Source: Pseudomonadota bacterium
GTDB lineage: Bacteria > Pseudomonadota > Gammaproteobacteria > UBA1113
Assembly (NCBI GenBank): GCA_021782065.1
Contig: JAJXVQ010000007.1
Coordinates: 1 to 28,675 of the forward strand
DNA: 28,675 nt
Direction of reading: 5' to 3'
Shown here in pieces: positions 17,022 through 25,552 of this stretch. The translations under genes and the position numbers were made by a program. A model generated the notes under the pieces. It saw only the letters and a program-made list of their open reading frames with translations. It did not search any database and was not told the DNA's origin. The stretch's first letter is position 1; the number at the start of each line of letters is the position of its first letter.

Positions 17022-17978
17022 ATGAAGACTAAAATTTCTTTAATTCTATTGGGCTTGGGTTTGGCCAGCGCTTCTGCATACGCAGGTGCCGTTGACACTA
17101 CACCTATGCCTGTTTCTAACGACATCAATGTGACGGCACCGGATCAATCCGGCATGTGGTCCTTTGGTGTAAACGCTGTTTTATTACAACCAGTGAGCAA
17201 TGATTTTACATACTTTCACACCAGTACAGATAGTGCTACGAATTATCAAACTGTTGATCAAAGCTACCATTGGTGGTTTGGTGCTGATGTAACTTACGCA
17301 TTCCCTGGTAATGGTCGTGATGTGACCCTGGCTTATGAAGGTTTCCATGGTTCAGATAGTAATAGTGCTGTGGCACTTCCGCTCGGTGTTGAAGGAAAAA
17401 CCGATACCAGTTACGACGCTGGCGATTTAGTATTTGGCCAAAAATTGGATGTGGGTCAACGTATACGTTTACATCCGTTTGTGGGCGTACGTTACGCGAC
17501 TATTGATGTGAAAAACACGGCTGGTTATACTTACTTTGATGCTGATAATAAGGCCCTAGGCGCTACAACGGGCATTCAAGAAGGTACTTTCAGCGGTATA
17601 GGTCCGCGTTTTGGTTCTGATGCTCAAATCAATTTGGGTCAAGGTTTTTCCATACGAGGCCGTTTAGGCTTGTCCGCGCTGATTGGTAGTTCTAATCCGA
17701 CTTTGGATTATGTGACAACTGATTATACAACTAATACTTCTGCTCCGTACTCCATTAATCAGGATTCCAGCACTCGTGTAGTTCCTGAATTGGATGGTCG
17801 TTTAGGTTTAAATTATACCTATGACTTTAACTCCAACATGGCTATGGGTGTAGAAGCAGGTTGGCAGGCAGTTAACTATTTCAATGCCGTTGCACAAACG
17901 TGCGAGGACGGTAGCATTGATAGCTCCAACTTCGCATTGCAAGGTCCTTACGCACGTCTGCAACTCGATGTTGCTTAG
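17022..17978 (+). CDS. Legionella-type major outer membrane protein (MOMP-like beta barrel)
   Basis: Exported outer-membrane protein of 318 residues, resembling the Legionella_OMP/MOMP family, which are abundant porins and surface antigens of Legionellales. The start MKTKISLILLGLG is chosen because it gives a signal peptide ending ASAYA before GAVDTTP; upstream in-frame Met codons spoil it. The mature part alternates polar and hydrophobic residues typical of beta strands (GMWSFGVNAVLLQPV, HWWFGADVTYAFPG, HPFVGVRYATIDVKN, SGIGPRFGSDAQINLG, MAMGVEAGWQAVNYF). It ends YARLQLDVA, without the C-terminal Phe that many barrels have. It is a single gene with its own promoter and a strong terminator, consistent with high expression. 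Substrate unknown. Confidence 0.82.
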   Translation: MKTKISLILLGLGLASASAYAGAVDTTPMPVSNDINVTAPDQSGMWSFGVNAVLLQPVSNDFTYFHTSTDSATNYQTVDQSYHWWFGADVTYAFPGNGRDVTLAYEGFHGSDSNSAVALPLGVEGKTDTSYDAGDLVFGQKLDVGQRIRLHPFVGVRYATIDVKNTAGYTYFDADNKALGATTGIQEGTFSGIGPRFGSDAQINLGQGFSIRGRLGLSALIGSSNPTLDYVTTDYTTNTSAPYSINQDSSTRVVPELDGRLGLNYTYDFNSNMAMGVEAGWQAVNYFNAVAQTCEDGSIDSSNFALQGPYARLQLDVA

Positions 17979-18006
17979 TATGTGATAAGGCTTTTGCCTT
18001 CGAATC

Positions 18007-18036
18007 AAAAGGGCAGCGCAAGCTGCCCTTTTTTTT
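18007..18036 (+). terminator. Strong terminator between the porin gene and tdk, possibly bidirectional
   Basis: Perfect 11-pair stem (18007-18017 with 18022-18032), GCAA tetraloop, and eight T residues at 18029-18036. The complementary A run at the other foot (18007-18010) could also give weaker termination of tdk on the minus strand. Confidence 0.9.
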
Positions 18037-18043
18037 AGAATAT

Positions 18044-18628
18044 CTACTGCCCACTGTCGCCGCAATTAAAATGAATGCGGCAGGTGGCAATATAACGGTC
18101 ATTGCCGCCAATTTCCACTTGTGCGCCGTCAGATACCTTATTGCCTTTATCGTCTATACGCATATTCATAGTCGCTTTACGGCCGCAATGGCAGATCGTT
18201 TTAATCTCGGCTATTTCCTCGGCTAAGATCAATAAATATAAGCTGCCTTCAAAGGGCTCGCCCTTAAAATCGGAACGTAAGCCATAGGTTAAGACGGGTA
18301 AATTCAGTTGATCCACTATAGCCGCCAATTGTAGTACTTGCTGCTTATTTAAAAATTGTGCTTCATCCACAAACACACATTTTAATGCGGGGCGTTCTTG
18401 CTGTATGATTTTCACCATGCGGTATAAGTTGGTGTGCGCATCGAAGGGGATGGCATTGGCTTGTAGCCCTATGCGTGAGGAGATAAGGCCCTTCTGTTGC
18501 CTATTGTCCAATTCCGGGGTAAACAACAGCGTTTCCATGCCGCGTTCGCGGTAATTATAATCGGATTGTAACAGGGTAGTGCTTTTACCCGCGTTCATTG
18601 CCGAGTAATAGAAATACAGTTTAGCCAT
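18044..18628 (-). CDS. tdk: Thymidine kinase
   Basis: Phosphorylates thymidine (and deoxyuridine) in nucleotide salvage. This is the type II, bacterial tetrameric form. With ATG 18628 (AGG five bases upstream) it is 194 residues, starting MAKLYFYYSAMNAGKSTTLL, which contains the P-loop. A longer frame from 18748 would run into the divergent fpr gene and is rejected. Walker B is CVFVDEAQFL and the lasso/substrate loop is near GRKATMN. Cys in ICHCG and CRIH near the C-terminus correspond to the structural zinc site. It faces the porin gene across a shared terminator and is divergent from fpr, 82 bases apart. Confidence 0.94.
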   Translation of the reverse strand: MAKLYFYYSAMNAGKSTTLLQSDYNYRERGMETLLFTPELDNRQQKGLISSRIGLQANAIPFDAHTNLYRMVKIIQQERPALKCVFVDEAQFLNKQQVLQLAAIVDQLNLPVLTYGLRSDFKGEPFEGSLYLLILAEEIAEIKTICHCGRKATMNMRIDDKGNKVSDGAQVEIGGNDRYIATCRIHFNCGDSGQ

Positions 18629-18664
18629 AAAGCCTGCCTCTAAAATGGAGAATAGTATATACCG

Positions 18665-18687
18665 ATTATACTGAATTATGGTATAAC
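18665..18687. promoter_or_regulatory. Overlapping divergent promoters for tdk and fpr
   Basis: On the plus strand TG-G-TATAAC (18679-18687) is an extended -10 for fpr. On the minus strand TATAAT (18665-18670 complement) could serve tdk. Clear -35 boxes are lacking for both. The two sites lie within 25 bases, so transcription of the pair may interfere. Confidence 0.4.
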
Positions 18688-18710
18688 ATCGCCTATAAAG
18701 AGGGCAAATT

Positions 18711-19436
18711 ATGCAGAATACGTTTACGGTAACCTTGGTTGAAGCCACTTTGCTAACGCCTAAGGTGCGACATTTAAAATTAAAGCGCCACGATGGGCAG
18801 TCATTGGAGTTTACCCCTGGTCAATTTGTGAGCTTTCATTTTCCTGTTGCAGATGCTAAAGAAATACGACGCAGTTACAGTTTGGCGAGTATCCCTGGGC
18901 AATCCTCGCACATAGAATTGGCACTGGGTTACGTCAAAGGTGGCATTGCTTCTGAGGCTTTGTTCAGTGCAAAACCCGGGGATCAATTTACGATGAGTGG
19001 GCCTTATGGTCGCCTCATTTTGCGCGATGAAAAGCCACAGCGTTATATCCTGGTCGCCACGAGCACAGGCGTAACGCCGTATAGATCTATGTTGCCTGCA
19101 TTGGCGGCACGGCTCCATGACATTAAAGTCGTGATTATGCTAGGCGTGCAAACGCGCGATGATGCTTTGTATAGCGAAGACTTTTTAGCGTACGCGAATC
19201 AGTATCCTAATCTAGATTTTCGTCTTTGTTATAGCCGCGAAAACGACCAAGAGCCGTTATTGCCCTTTGAGCGTTTAGGCTATGTGCAGGACCAATTTGC
19301 TCTTTTAAATCCGTCGCCAGACAATGACATCGTTTATTTGTGTGGTAATCCCAACATGATCGATGCCGCTTATGAAATCCTGAAGGAAAAAGGCTTTAGT
19401 GCGCAGCAAGTACGTCGAGAAAAATACGTATCATGA
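18711..19436 (+). CDS. fpr: Ferredoxin/flavodoxin-NADP(+) reductase (FAD-dependent)
   Basis: FAD enzyme passing electrons between NADPH and ferredoxin or flavodoxin. The 241 residues include the FAD motif RRSYSLAS, the phosphate-binding GGIASEAL, GPYGRLIL, the NADP motif ATSTGVTPYRSM, GVQTRDDALY, and CGNPNMID near the end. The C-terminus is REKYVS. ATG 18711 follows GAGGG. The POT transporter gene overlaps its stop by four bases (ATGA), so the two are translationally coupled although no shared function is obvious. Assignment to the bacterial Fpr subclass is likely; other small oxidoreductases with the same fold are possible. Confidence 0.85.
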   Translation: MQNTFTVTLVEATLLTPKVRHLKLKRHDGQSLEFTPGQFVSFHFPVADAKEIRRSYSLASIPGQSSHIELALGYVKGGIASEALFSAKPGDQFTMSGPYGRLILRDEKPQRYILVATSTGVTPYRSMLPALAARLHDIKVVIMLGVQTRDDALYSEDFLAYANQYPNLDFRLCYSRENDQEPLLPFERLGYVQDQFALLNPSPDNDIVYLCGNPNMIDAAYEILKEKGFSAQQVRREKYVS

Positions 19437-20725
19437 CTGAACCTAAATCCTTACCCAAAGGCGTGCGAGCCATATCGTCTATTGAAATGTGGGAACGCTT
19501 TAGTTTCTATATGTTGCAAACTTTGTTGGTATTATATGCTAACGATTCTCCCTCTGCGGGCGGTTTAGGCTGGTCTGCAGAAGCCGCCATCCGTATTTCA
19601 GGGACGTACGGGGCTTTTGTTTACATCAGCCCCGTGGTAGGTGGTTTTATCACGGATAAATTCTTAGGGCGCCGCTTAGGTGCCGCTGTAGGTGCCGTTT
19701 TAATGGGCATAGGCCAGCTGACTATCATGTTGCACAGTACGGCCGCGTTTTATTGTAGTTTATCATTGTTGGTGTTGGGTTGCGGATTGTTGAAACCCAG
19801 CCTAAGCGCCATGGTAGGAGAATTCTTTAGCGAACAAGATCATAAGCGGCACTCGGCATTTGCGGTATTTTACATGGCGATCAATATAGGCGGCTTAATG
19901 GGAACTTTTTTATCTGGGTTGGTGGCCCAGCACTGGGGTTATCGATGTGCTTTTTTATTGGGCGCGCTGGGTTTTATTATTGCATTGATCAACTTGTCGC
20001 TGGCGAGTCGCCGTAGTTTGCGCGATATAGGTTTGCGTCGTGGCGCGGACCAATTGCAATTACCAACCTTAACGTCTATCGAAAAAACGCGTATTAAAGT
20101 ATATCTAGGCATGTGTATCGCCAACATCGTGTGGAACCTTATCTATGCTCTGCCTTTTGGCTTATTGACGTATTATGCTGCACACAACATTCATAATGTC
20201 ATCGGCAGTTACAAATTTCCCGTGACTTGGTATCTGGCTTTTTATTCGGTGCTGATTATTTTGTTTAGCTTGGGCTTGGCTAAAGTGTATGATTATCTAC
20301 ACAGTCGTGGCGTATCTTTAACGGTGAATCGCAAATTATCGCTGAGTTATTGCTTTTTAATGGCGAGCTGTGTCGCTTTATTACCATTGATTTACGCCAT
20401 AGAACATAATCCTAATTATATAGGCAGTCCATGGCCACTGATAACATTTTACATTTTGTTTTGCGTCAGTGAATTATTGGCTATACCGGTGATGCTGGCA
20501 GCGGCTACGCAGATCGCACCTAAGGCATATTCCACTATCATGATTTCGGCCAACATTTCCATTTCATGGGGCTTAGGCAGTTATCTCGGTGGTGAGTTTG
20601 GCGCTATGACCCTGCATTATTCAGCAATGATGTTATTTTCTATAGTCATTATTGTTTCAGCGCTATTGGCCCTAGGGCATAAGCGTTTTGACGCCTATTA
20701 TGAGAGATTGACTGGGGCTCAGTAA
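19433..20725 (+). CDS. Proton-dependent oligopeptide transporter (POT/PTR2 family, MFS)
   Basis: Inner-membrane symporter that takes up di- and tripeptides with protons. The family signature ExxERFxYY appears as [11 protein letters not shown] (residues 18-28). [12 protein letters not shown] is the MFS loop 2-3 motif, and [12 protein letters not shown] is the second PTR signature. At 430 residues, with about 12 hydrophobic segments, it is shorter than the 14-segment enterobacterial members. It overlaps fpr by four bases and its last seven bases overlap the end of hemL on the other strand. Peptide import fits an amino-acid-fed intracellular lifestyle (inference). Confidence 0.88.
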   Translation: MTEPKSLPKGVRAISSIEMWERFSFYMLQTLLVLYANDSPSAGGLGWSAEAAIRISGTYGAFVYISPVVGGFITDKFLGRRLGAAVGAVLMGIGQLTIMLHSTAAFYCSLSLLVLGCGLLKPSLSAMVGEFFSEQDHKRHSAFAVFYMAINIGGLMGTFLSGLVAQHWGYRCAFLLGALGFIIALINLSLASRRSLRDIGLRRGADQLQLPTLTSIEKTRIKVYLGMCIANIVWNLIYALPFGLLTYYAAHNIHNVIGSYKFPVTWYLAFYSVLIILFSLGLAKVYDYLHSRGVSLTVNRKLSLSYCFLMASCVALLPLIYAIEHNPNYIGSPWPLITFYILFCVSELLAIPVMLAAATQIAPKAYSTIMISANISISWGLGSYLGGEFGAMTLHYSAMMLFSIVIIVSALLALGHKRFDAYYERLTGAQ

Positions 20726-21996
20726 AACGCCGCTTGTGCAGCTGTTAATGTTTTACCCAGTGTTTCATCGTTATGCGCCAGCGAAATAAATCCTGCTTCA
20801 AAAGCAGACGGTCCTAAATACACGCCTTGCATTAACATCGTATGAAAAAATTGTTTAAACCGCGCCTCATCAGCGGTTTTTACCTCATCTAAATTCGTAG
20901 GCGCGAGATCGCGAAAATACAAACCAAACATACCGCAAACGGCAGTGGTAGAAAAGGGCACACCGGCCTTAGCCGCTAATTCTTTTAAACCATTCATTAA
21001 CTGCATCGTGTGCTGTTGCAAAGCGGCATAATATTCTGGATGGGCCGCTAATTCCGTTAAAGTGGCAAGACCTGCGGCCATGGTAATAGGATTACCCGAT
21101 AAAGTACCGGCTTGATACACGGGACCTATTGGGGCTAATTGCTGCATGATGCCGCGACGTCCGCCGAAAGCACCCACCGGCATGCCGCCACCGATGATTT
21201 TACCAAAGGTGGTCAGATCGGGAGTGATGTTGTATAAACCTTGGGCGCCTTGAGGATGTACGCGAAAGCCCGTCATCACCTCGTCAAAAATTAATAGGGA
21301 ATGGTATTTATTGCATAAAGTGCGTAAGCCTTCTAAAAAACCGAATTCAGGTAAAACACAATTCATATTGCCTGCAACGGGTTCTACAATAATCGCTGCG
21401 ATGTCGTCGCCATACTGGGAAAATAAATTGTCTACCGCGGCTAAATCGTTATAAGGTGCGAGCAAAGTGTATTCGACCACGGCTGGTGGTACACCCGGGG
21501 AGCTGGGATGACCAAAGGTCAGCGCACCGGAACCTGCCTGCACCAATAAGCCATCGCTGTGGCCATGATAACAGCCTATAAATTTGATGATCTTATTGCG
21601 ATGCGTATAACCGCGGGCTAAACGAATGGCACTCATGGTGGCTTCGGTGCCGGAATTAACCATGCGTATTTGCTCTATAGAAGGAACCATACTGCAAATC
21701 TTTTCGGCTAATAGTGTTTCTAATTCCGTAGGAGTGCCGAAACTTAGACCATTGTCTACGGCTTCGTGCACGGCTTGAATGACGGCGGGATGATTGTGTC
21801 CCAAAATCATCGGTCCCCAGGAGCCTATATAATCCACATAGGAGTTGCCCTGTATGTCGGTGATATAAGGGCCTTTGGCCTTGGCAATAAATAGAGGCGT
21901 ACCGCCCACATAACCAAAGGCTCGCACGGGCGAATTGACGCCGCCGGGGATATAAAGTTGCGCTTTTTCAAAGGCATTTTGGTTGGATGTGGACAT
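20719..21996 (-). CDS. hemL: Glutamate-1-semialdehyde 2,1-aminomutase
   Basis: PLP enzyme converting glutamate-1-semialdehyde to 5-aminolevulinate in the C5 haem pathway. The 425 residues match the family. [18 protein letters not shown] binds the cofactor phosphate, [10 protein letters not shown] carries the ring-stacking His, [10 protein letters not shown] the Asp contacting the pyridine nitrogen, and [15 protein letters not shown] the Schiff-base Lys266. ATG 21996 follows AGGAG six bases upstream. Its partner hemA is not in the window. It meets the transporter gene tail to tail and is divergent from folA. Confidence 0.96.
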   Translation of the reverse strand: MSTSNQNAFEKAQLYIPGGVNSPVRAFGYVGGTPLFIAKAKGPYITDIQGNSYVDYIGSWGPMILGHNHPAVIQAVHEAVDNGLSFGTPTELETLLAEKICSMVPSIEQIRMVNSGTEATMSAIRLARGYTHRNKIIKFIGCYHGHSDGLLVQAGSGALTFGHPSSPGVPPAVVEYTLLAPYNDLAAVDNLFSQYGDDIAAIIVEPVAGNMNCVLPEFGFLEGLRTLCNKYHSLLIFDEVMTGFRVHPQGAQGLYNITPDLTTFGKIIGGGMPVGAFGGRRGIMQQLAPIGPVYQAGTLSGNPITMAAGLATLTELAAHPEYYAALQQHTMQLMNGLKELAAKAGVPFSTTAVCGMFGLYFRDLAPTNLDEVKTADEARFKQFFHTMLMQGVYLGPSAFEAGFISLAHNDETLGKTLTAAQAAFY

Positions 21997-22075
21997 AGTG
22001 GCTCCTGGGTATATGCAAAATAACTATTGGCTCGATCACGGATATAACCGCATTATCCCACGCCATGGCCAAAAA

Positions 22076-22084
22076 TGGTATACT
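22076..22084 (+). promoter_or_regulatory. Extended -10 promoter of folA
   Basis: TG-G-TATACT at 22076-22084, about 25 bases before the folA start, with no clear -35 box. The same TGGTATA form occurs before fpr. Confidence 0.5.
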
Positions 22085-22108
22085 AGACTCAATATTTGGG
22101 GTAAAACC

Positions 22109-22597
22109 ATGATCATTTCCATTATTGCCGCCATAGCTGAAGGGCGCGTTATAGGCTTAAATAATCACATGCCGTGGCATTTGCCTGCGGATCTGCGCCA
22201 TTTCAAGGCCCTAACGCTGGGGAAGCCCATTGTCATGGGTAGGCAAACCTATTTATCCTTAGGCAAACCTTTGCCGGAGCGGCGTAATATCATTCTAACC
22301 CATGATCTAAACTTTGTGGCACCGGGTTGTGAGGTGGTGCATAATTGGCCTGAAGTCGAGGCTTTGTGCACAGATTGTGATGAAATGATGGTCATCGGCG
22401 GCGAAGCGGTGTATAAACAAATATTGCCCAAGGCGCAGCGTTTATACTTAACGGAAATACAGCTAGAAACCAAGGGTGATAGGTTTTTCCCCCAATGGAA
22501 TAAGGATGAATGGCGTTTGGTGGCAAAAGAAGCCTTTGTTGCCGACGATAAAAACCCTTATGCGTACCGATTTTTAGAATACAGGAGAATACCTTAA
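22109..22597 (+). CDS. folA: Dihydrofolate reductase
   Basis: NADPH-dependent reduction of dihydrofolate to tetrahydrofolate. With ATG 22109 it is 162 residues, the normal size for the chromosomal enzyme. The longer open frame starting at 21983 would overlap hemL and is rejected. MIISIIAAIAEGRVIG, then MPWHLPADLRHFK with the catalytic Asp and conserved Trp, VMGRQTYLSLGKPLPER for NADPH, and MVIGGEAVYKQ are family motifs. TTTGGGGTAAAACC precedes the start, GGGGT serving as the ribosome site. It opens a three-gene unit with erpA and an exported protein, with overlapping ends. Confidence 0.95.
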   Translation: MIISIIAAIAEGRVIGLNNHMPWHLPADLRHFKALTLGKPIVMGRQTYLSLGKPLPERRNIILTHDLNFVAPGCEVVHNWPEVEALCTDCDEMMVIGGEAVYKQILPKAQRLYLTEIQLETKGDRFFPQWNKDEWRLVAKEAFVADDKNPYAYRFLEYRRIP

Positions 22598-23016
22598 TGA
22601 GCGTAGCTGCATACTATACCCCAGGCGTTAATGCCAGCGACTATCTAAAAGTAACACCCGAGGCGATTGCACGTATCGCTGAGCTCTTGGCCGAGGAACA
22701 GGATGTGAATACACAATTACGTATTTATATAGAAGGTGGCGGTTGTTCTGGCTTTCAATACGGTTTTATTTTAGATGAAGAGCACAAAGAAGACGACACC
22801 GTTATTTCTTGTCCAGTGGCTAAAGACGATGCTGCCTACAAAATGCGATCTGAAATATATATTTATATCGATCCCTTAAGTTTGCAATATTTAACCGGCG
22901 CTGAATTAGATTATAAAGACGACGTAGAGGGACAGCGTTTTATCATCCGCAATCCTCATGCGCAAACCACCTGTGGTTGTGGTAATTCTTTTGCTTTGAA
23001 GGAAGATGATGAATAG
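22597..23016 (+). CDS. erpA: Iron-sulfur cluster insertion protein ErpA (A-type carrier)
   Basis: Carries and inserts Fe-S clusters into apo-proteins, in E. coli including the isoprenoid enzymes IspG and IspH. The three cluster Cys are in GGGCSGFQYGF and TTCGCGNSF, and DPLSLQYLTGAELDY is a hallmark of the family. Compared with my recollection of E. coli ErpA, this 139-residue protein has a longer N-terminus and about 12 extra residues before DPLSLQYL (around CPVAKDDAAYKMRSE), including one extra Cys. The start overlaps the folA stop by one base (TAATG), so translation is coupled. Plain A-type paralogues such as IscA are the alternative, but the sequence around SLQYL favours ErpA. Confidence 0.9.
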   Translation: MSVAAYYTPGVNASDYLKVTPEAIARIAELLAEEQDVNTQLRIYIEGGGCSGFQYGFILDEEHKEDDTVISCPVAKDDAAYKMRSEIYIYIDPLSLQYLTGAELDYKDDVEGQRFIIRNPHAQTTCGCGNSFALKEDDE

Positions 23017-23554
23017 AAAAATAGGGATTGCTCTTACATTGCTGAGCGTAACGCTGCTGGCAGCGCCTAGGAATGATGGCATCTTGCATTGTATACCCAA
23101 TCAAGTGCAATTTAACGAGAAGGGTGACATGCATTTTGGCGCGACCGATAATAAAGCACAATTTTTTTTAGTACGCAGTCAATATGATACCCCTTTAGTA
23201 TTGGATTTTCCCGCGGGCCACATAGGCGCAAGCGCGGGCTTAACGCAGGTATTAGGTCCTAGAGCGTGGGCACTGTATGTCTATCAATCCACGGCAGATA
23301 CTTTACCCGTCGAAACGGGAAGAGAATCACCCTTTTGGTCGTGCGCAGTGCAAAGCGATTCAGGGGCTACCAAATCCAGCGATTGTCATAAAAGTGTGTG
23401 GGTGTGTGCGTTAAGTGACGATGGAGCCAAAACCCTATTATCGGCGCGTTATCAACAACAGGCTAAGGATTTGGCACATTCCTTTTGGCTACCAGGATTG
23501 GGGGATGCACAGTATCAATCCGTATACTTTTTAACGGACCTGCAGAAGAATTGA
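23006..23554 (+). CDS. Small exported protein, unknown function (EnhB-like layout)
   Basis: 182 residues, starting at tandem ATG codons (23006 or 23009) inside the end of erpA, with AAGGA just upstream. A short basic N-terminus, a hydrophobic stretch IALTLLSVTLLAA and then polar sequence indicate a signal peptide, cleaved near residue 20. The mature part has four Cys (29, 113, 127, 134), suitable for two periplasmic disulfides, and patterns such as QFFLVRSQ, GASAGLTQVL, WALYVYQ and FWSCAV. The layout (early Cys, FFLV strand, Ser/Ala-Gly-Leu, late W-x-C and V-x-C) reminds me of small exported proteins annotated as enhanced entry protein EnhB in Legionella. This is from memory and is weak. It ends the folA-erpA unit. 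Confidence 0.7.
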   Translation: MMNRKIGIALTLLSVTLLAAPRNDGILHCIPNQVQFNEKGDMHFGATDNKAQFFLVRSQYDTPLVLDFPAGHIGASAGLTQVLGPRAWALYVYQSTADTLPVETGRESPFWSCAVQSDSGATKSSDCHKSVWVCALSDDGAKTLLSARYQQQAKDLAHSFWLPGLGDAQYQSVYFLTDLQKN

Positions 23555-23587
23555 TGTAACTATTCTTCCCATTCGCTTATTCCCTCC

Positions 23588-23642
23588 CCCCGACGGTCGA
23601 GGCTCAGTTCATCCGTTTATAAACGAGCCGCAACTGTCGGGG
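23588..23642. repeat. Hairpin-forming inverted repeat between convergent genes
   Basis: CCCCGAC (23588-23594) pairs with GTCGGGG (23636-23642) and GGCTC (23601-23605) with GAGCC (23625-23629). CGTTTATAAACG (23614-23625) is a perfect palindrome inside. It lies between the ends of the exported-protein gene and the GtrA gene and may end transcription from both sides, but no T run follows on either strand. Confidence 0.45.
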
Positions 23643-23667
23643 CGCGGATAGTAAAGAGTGGAAATTT

Positions 23668-24090
23668 CTACGCCACGTCCCTAAAAGTCCAAAATTTATG
23701 GGCGGAATAATTCCAGCCTAGCACCAATAGGGTTGTCACTATTTGCGCATAAAAATAAGGCATTTTTAAAAAGCTTTGCATTGCTTGCAGCAAAGCGCCA
23801 TTCATAAAAAAAGCGATAATAAACACGAGAATAAATTGCGTAATAGCCTTATGATGCTTTTTTTGCGAGACAAAGGTATGTTTGCGATTTAAGACATAAT
23901 TAACGACACCACCTAACAAATATCCTAAGCTAGAGCCTAACACCGCACTGGTCCGAAAAAGCTCTACACACAAAACCAGCAAGATATATTGACTGGCGGT
24001 GGCTAACAATCCCACCCATATATAATGCAGCATTTCGCGATGCCATTGGCGCGCTATCTTACTGTCTATATAACGCGGTAGTAACGACAT
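23668..24090 (-). CDS. GtrA-like membrane protein
   Basis: 140 residues with four hydrophobic segments (near 25-44, 50-66, 84-103 and 112-130), the GtrA/DPMS3 family. Members are thought to help move polyprenyl-linked sugars across the membrane for decoration of surface polysaccharide. Typical repeats are NYVLNRKHTF after segment two and NYSAHKFWTF after segment four. Its ATG is two bases from the pfp stop, with AGGAAAA inside the end of pfp, so it is the second gene of a minus-strand unit. No glycosyltransferase partner is nearby; the pairing with pfp is not explained by function. Confidence 0.83.
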   Translation of the reverse strand: MSLLPRYIDSKIARQWHREMLHYIWVGLLATASQYILLVLCVELFRTSAVLGSSLGYLLGGVVNYVLNRKHTFVSQKKHHKAITQFILVFIIAFFMNGALLQAMQSFLKMPYFYAQIVTTLLVLGWNYSAHKFWTFRDVA

Positions 24091-24092
24091 AA

Positions 24093-25361
24093 TTAACGCT
24101 TTTCCTGAAATTTTGTTTTAAGTTTTTTAGGCACCAATTCGTTTTTAAGGGTAACGTAGTGTGGTAAACCATTTTTATAGGGCGGATAGTCTTCGCCTGC
24201 AATCAAAGGTGTTAAATAATCGCGACACGCTTCTGTAATACCAAAGCCATCCGCGCGTATAAAATGCTTAGGTAAACATTTTTCTTGATTGGCGACGTTT
24301 TCTAAAGGTGTAGCGCCTATGCTCCAGCGATATTGTTTACCAGCTTTGCGTACGATAGTGGCCATAATGCCGCTTTTGCCTTCCAACGCAAATTCGATGG
24401 CCTTATAACCCAGGGCATAAGCTTGTTCTACGTCGGTCTTAGAAGCGATATGCCGCGCAGCGCGTTGTAGATAATCGCATACGGCCCAATGGTATTTGTA
24501 ACCCAATTGGCTTTTAACGAGTTGCGCAATGACCGGTGCTACACCGCCTAATTGAGTATGACCAAAGGCATCTTTTAAACCGGCACTGGCGATGAATTCG
24601 CCCGCGCTGTTGCGCACCCCTTCGGAAACGACAATGGCGCAATAACCATGCTTTTTAACCGTTTTATCAACTTTGTCTAAAAAGGCTTTTTCATTCAACG
24701 CAACTTCGGGAAATAATATGATATGTGGCGCTTCCCCTTCTTTTTCCGCGGCTAAGCCGCCTGCCGCTGCTATCCAACCCGCATGACGGCCCATGACTTC
24801 CATAATAAATACTTTGGTTGAAGTAGCCGCCATGGAGGCCACATCTAAACCCGCCTCGCGTATGGATACAGCCACATACTTAGCCACTGAACCAAAGCCG
24901 GGGCAATTGTCGGTAATGGGTAAATCATTGTCTACGGTTTTAGGTATGCCTATGCAGGTTAAGGGATAACCCAAAAGCTTACTCATCTGCGCAACTTTAT
25001 GCGTGGTGTCTTGAGAATCCCCGCCACCGTTATACATAAAATAACCAATGTTGTGTGCCGCAAAGACTTCAATCAGGCGTTCGTATTCCGCTTTATATTC
25101 CGTTAAGCTTTTTAATTTATATCTGCAAGAGCCGAATGCACCGGCTGGAGTATGGTACAAACCGCGGATCTGCGCCTTGGATTCTAAGGTTGTGTCTATC
25201 AACTCTTCATGCAAAGCGCCCAAGATACCGTTACGCCCTACCAATACCTTACCCAAGTTTTTTTTATGGGCGCGGGCGGCTTCGATTAAGCCACAAGCCG
25301 TGGCATTGATAACGGCGGTAACGCCGCCCGATTGGGCATAGAATATGTTTTGTTTAGCCAT
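24093..25361 (-). CDS. pfp: 6-phosphofructokinase, probably pyrophosphate-dependent
   Basis: Phosphorylates fructose 6-phosphate (reversibly if PPi is the donor) in glycolysis or gluconeogenesis. The 422 residues belong to the PFK superfamily: QSGGVTAVINA at the N-terminus, NGGGDSQDTTHKVAQ at the donor site, IPKTVDNDLP with the catalytic Asp, and EVMGRHAGWIAAAGGLA. The Lys of PKTVDND is typical of PPi users, whereas ATP enzymes usually have Gly there. The donor site reads GGGDS and not the classic GGDD, so the donor is likely but not certain. ATG 25361 follows GAGGA at a slightly long distance. It heads a unit with the GtrA gene. Confidence 0.88.
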   Translation of the reverse strand: MAKQNIFYAQSGGVTAVINATACGLIEAARAHKKNLGKVLVGRNGILGALHEELIDTTLESKAQIRGLYHTPAGAFGSCRYKLKSLTEYKAEYERLIEVFAAHNIGYFMYNGGGDSQDTTHKVAQMSKLLGYPLTCIGIPKTVDNDLPITDNCPGFGSVAKYVAVSIREAGLDVASMAATSTKVFIMEVMGRHAGWIAAAGGLAAEKEGEAPHIILFPEVALNEKAFLDKVDKTVKKHGYCAIVVSEGVRNSAGEFIASAGLKDAFGHTQLGGVAPVIAQLVKSQLGYKYHWAVCDYLQRAARHIASKTDVEQAYALGYKAIEFALEGKSGIMATIVRKAGKQYRWSIGATPLENVANQEKCLPKHFIRADGFGITEACRDYLTPLIAGEDYPPYKNGLPHYVTLKNELVPKKLKTKFQEKR

Positions 25362-25398
25362 GATATGTGAAAATCCTCTTTAATTATCTTAAAGATTT

Positions 25399-25404
25399 AT
25401 TATA
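25399..25404 (-). promoter_or_regulatory. Candidate -10 box of the pfp promoter
   Basis: A perfect TATAAT on the minus strand, about 40 bases before the pfp start, with TTCATT 18 bases further upstream as a weak -35. Confidence 0.4.
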
Positions 25405-25552
25405 TCAGCATATAAGCCCTAAAATGAAGGGCGGTTTTGGGACGAAAGAATACTAGGGGCTGTTGGCATTTCCCATAGGCAACCATAAAAAAGCGCAGAC
25501 CAGTGCTATGACGGATGCATAATTTCTTTGATATACTCCATCCAAATGAAAA

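Noticed and set aside
18629..18748. N-terminal extension of tdk
   Set aside because: The extra 40 residues would overlap the divergent fpr start and precede the clear family start MAKLYFYYS.
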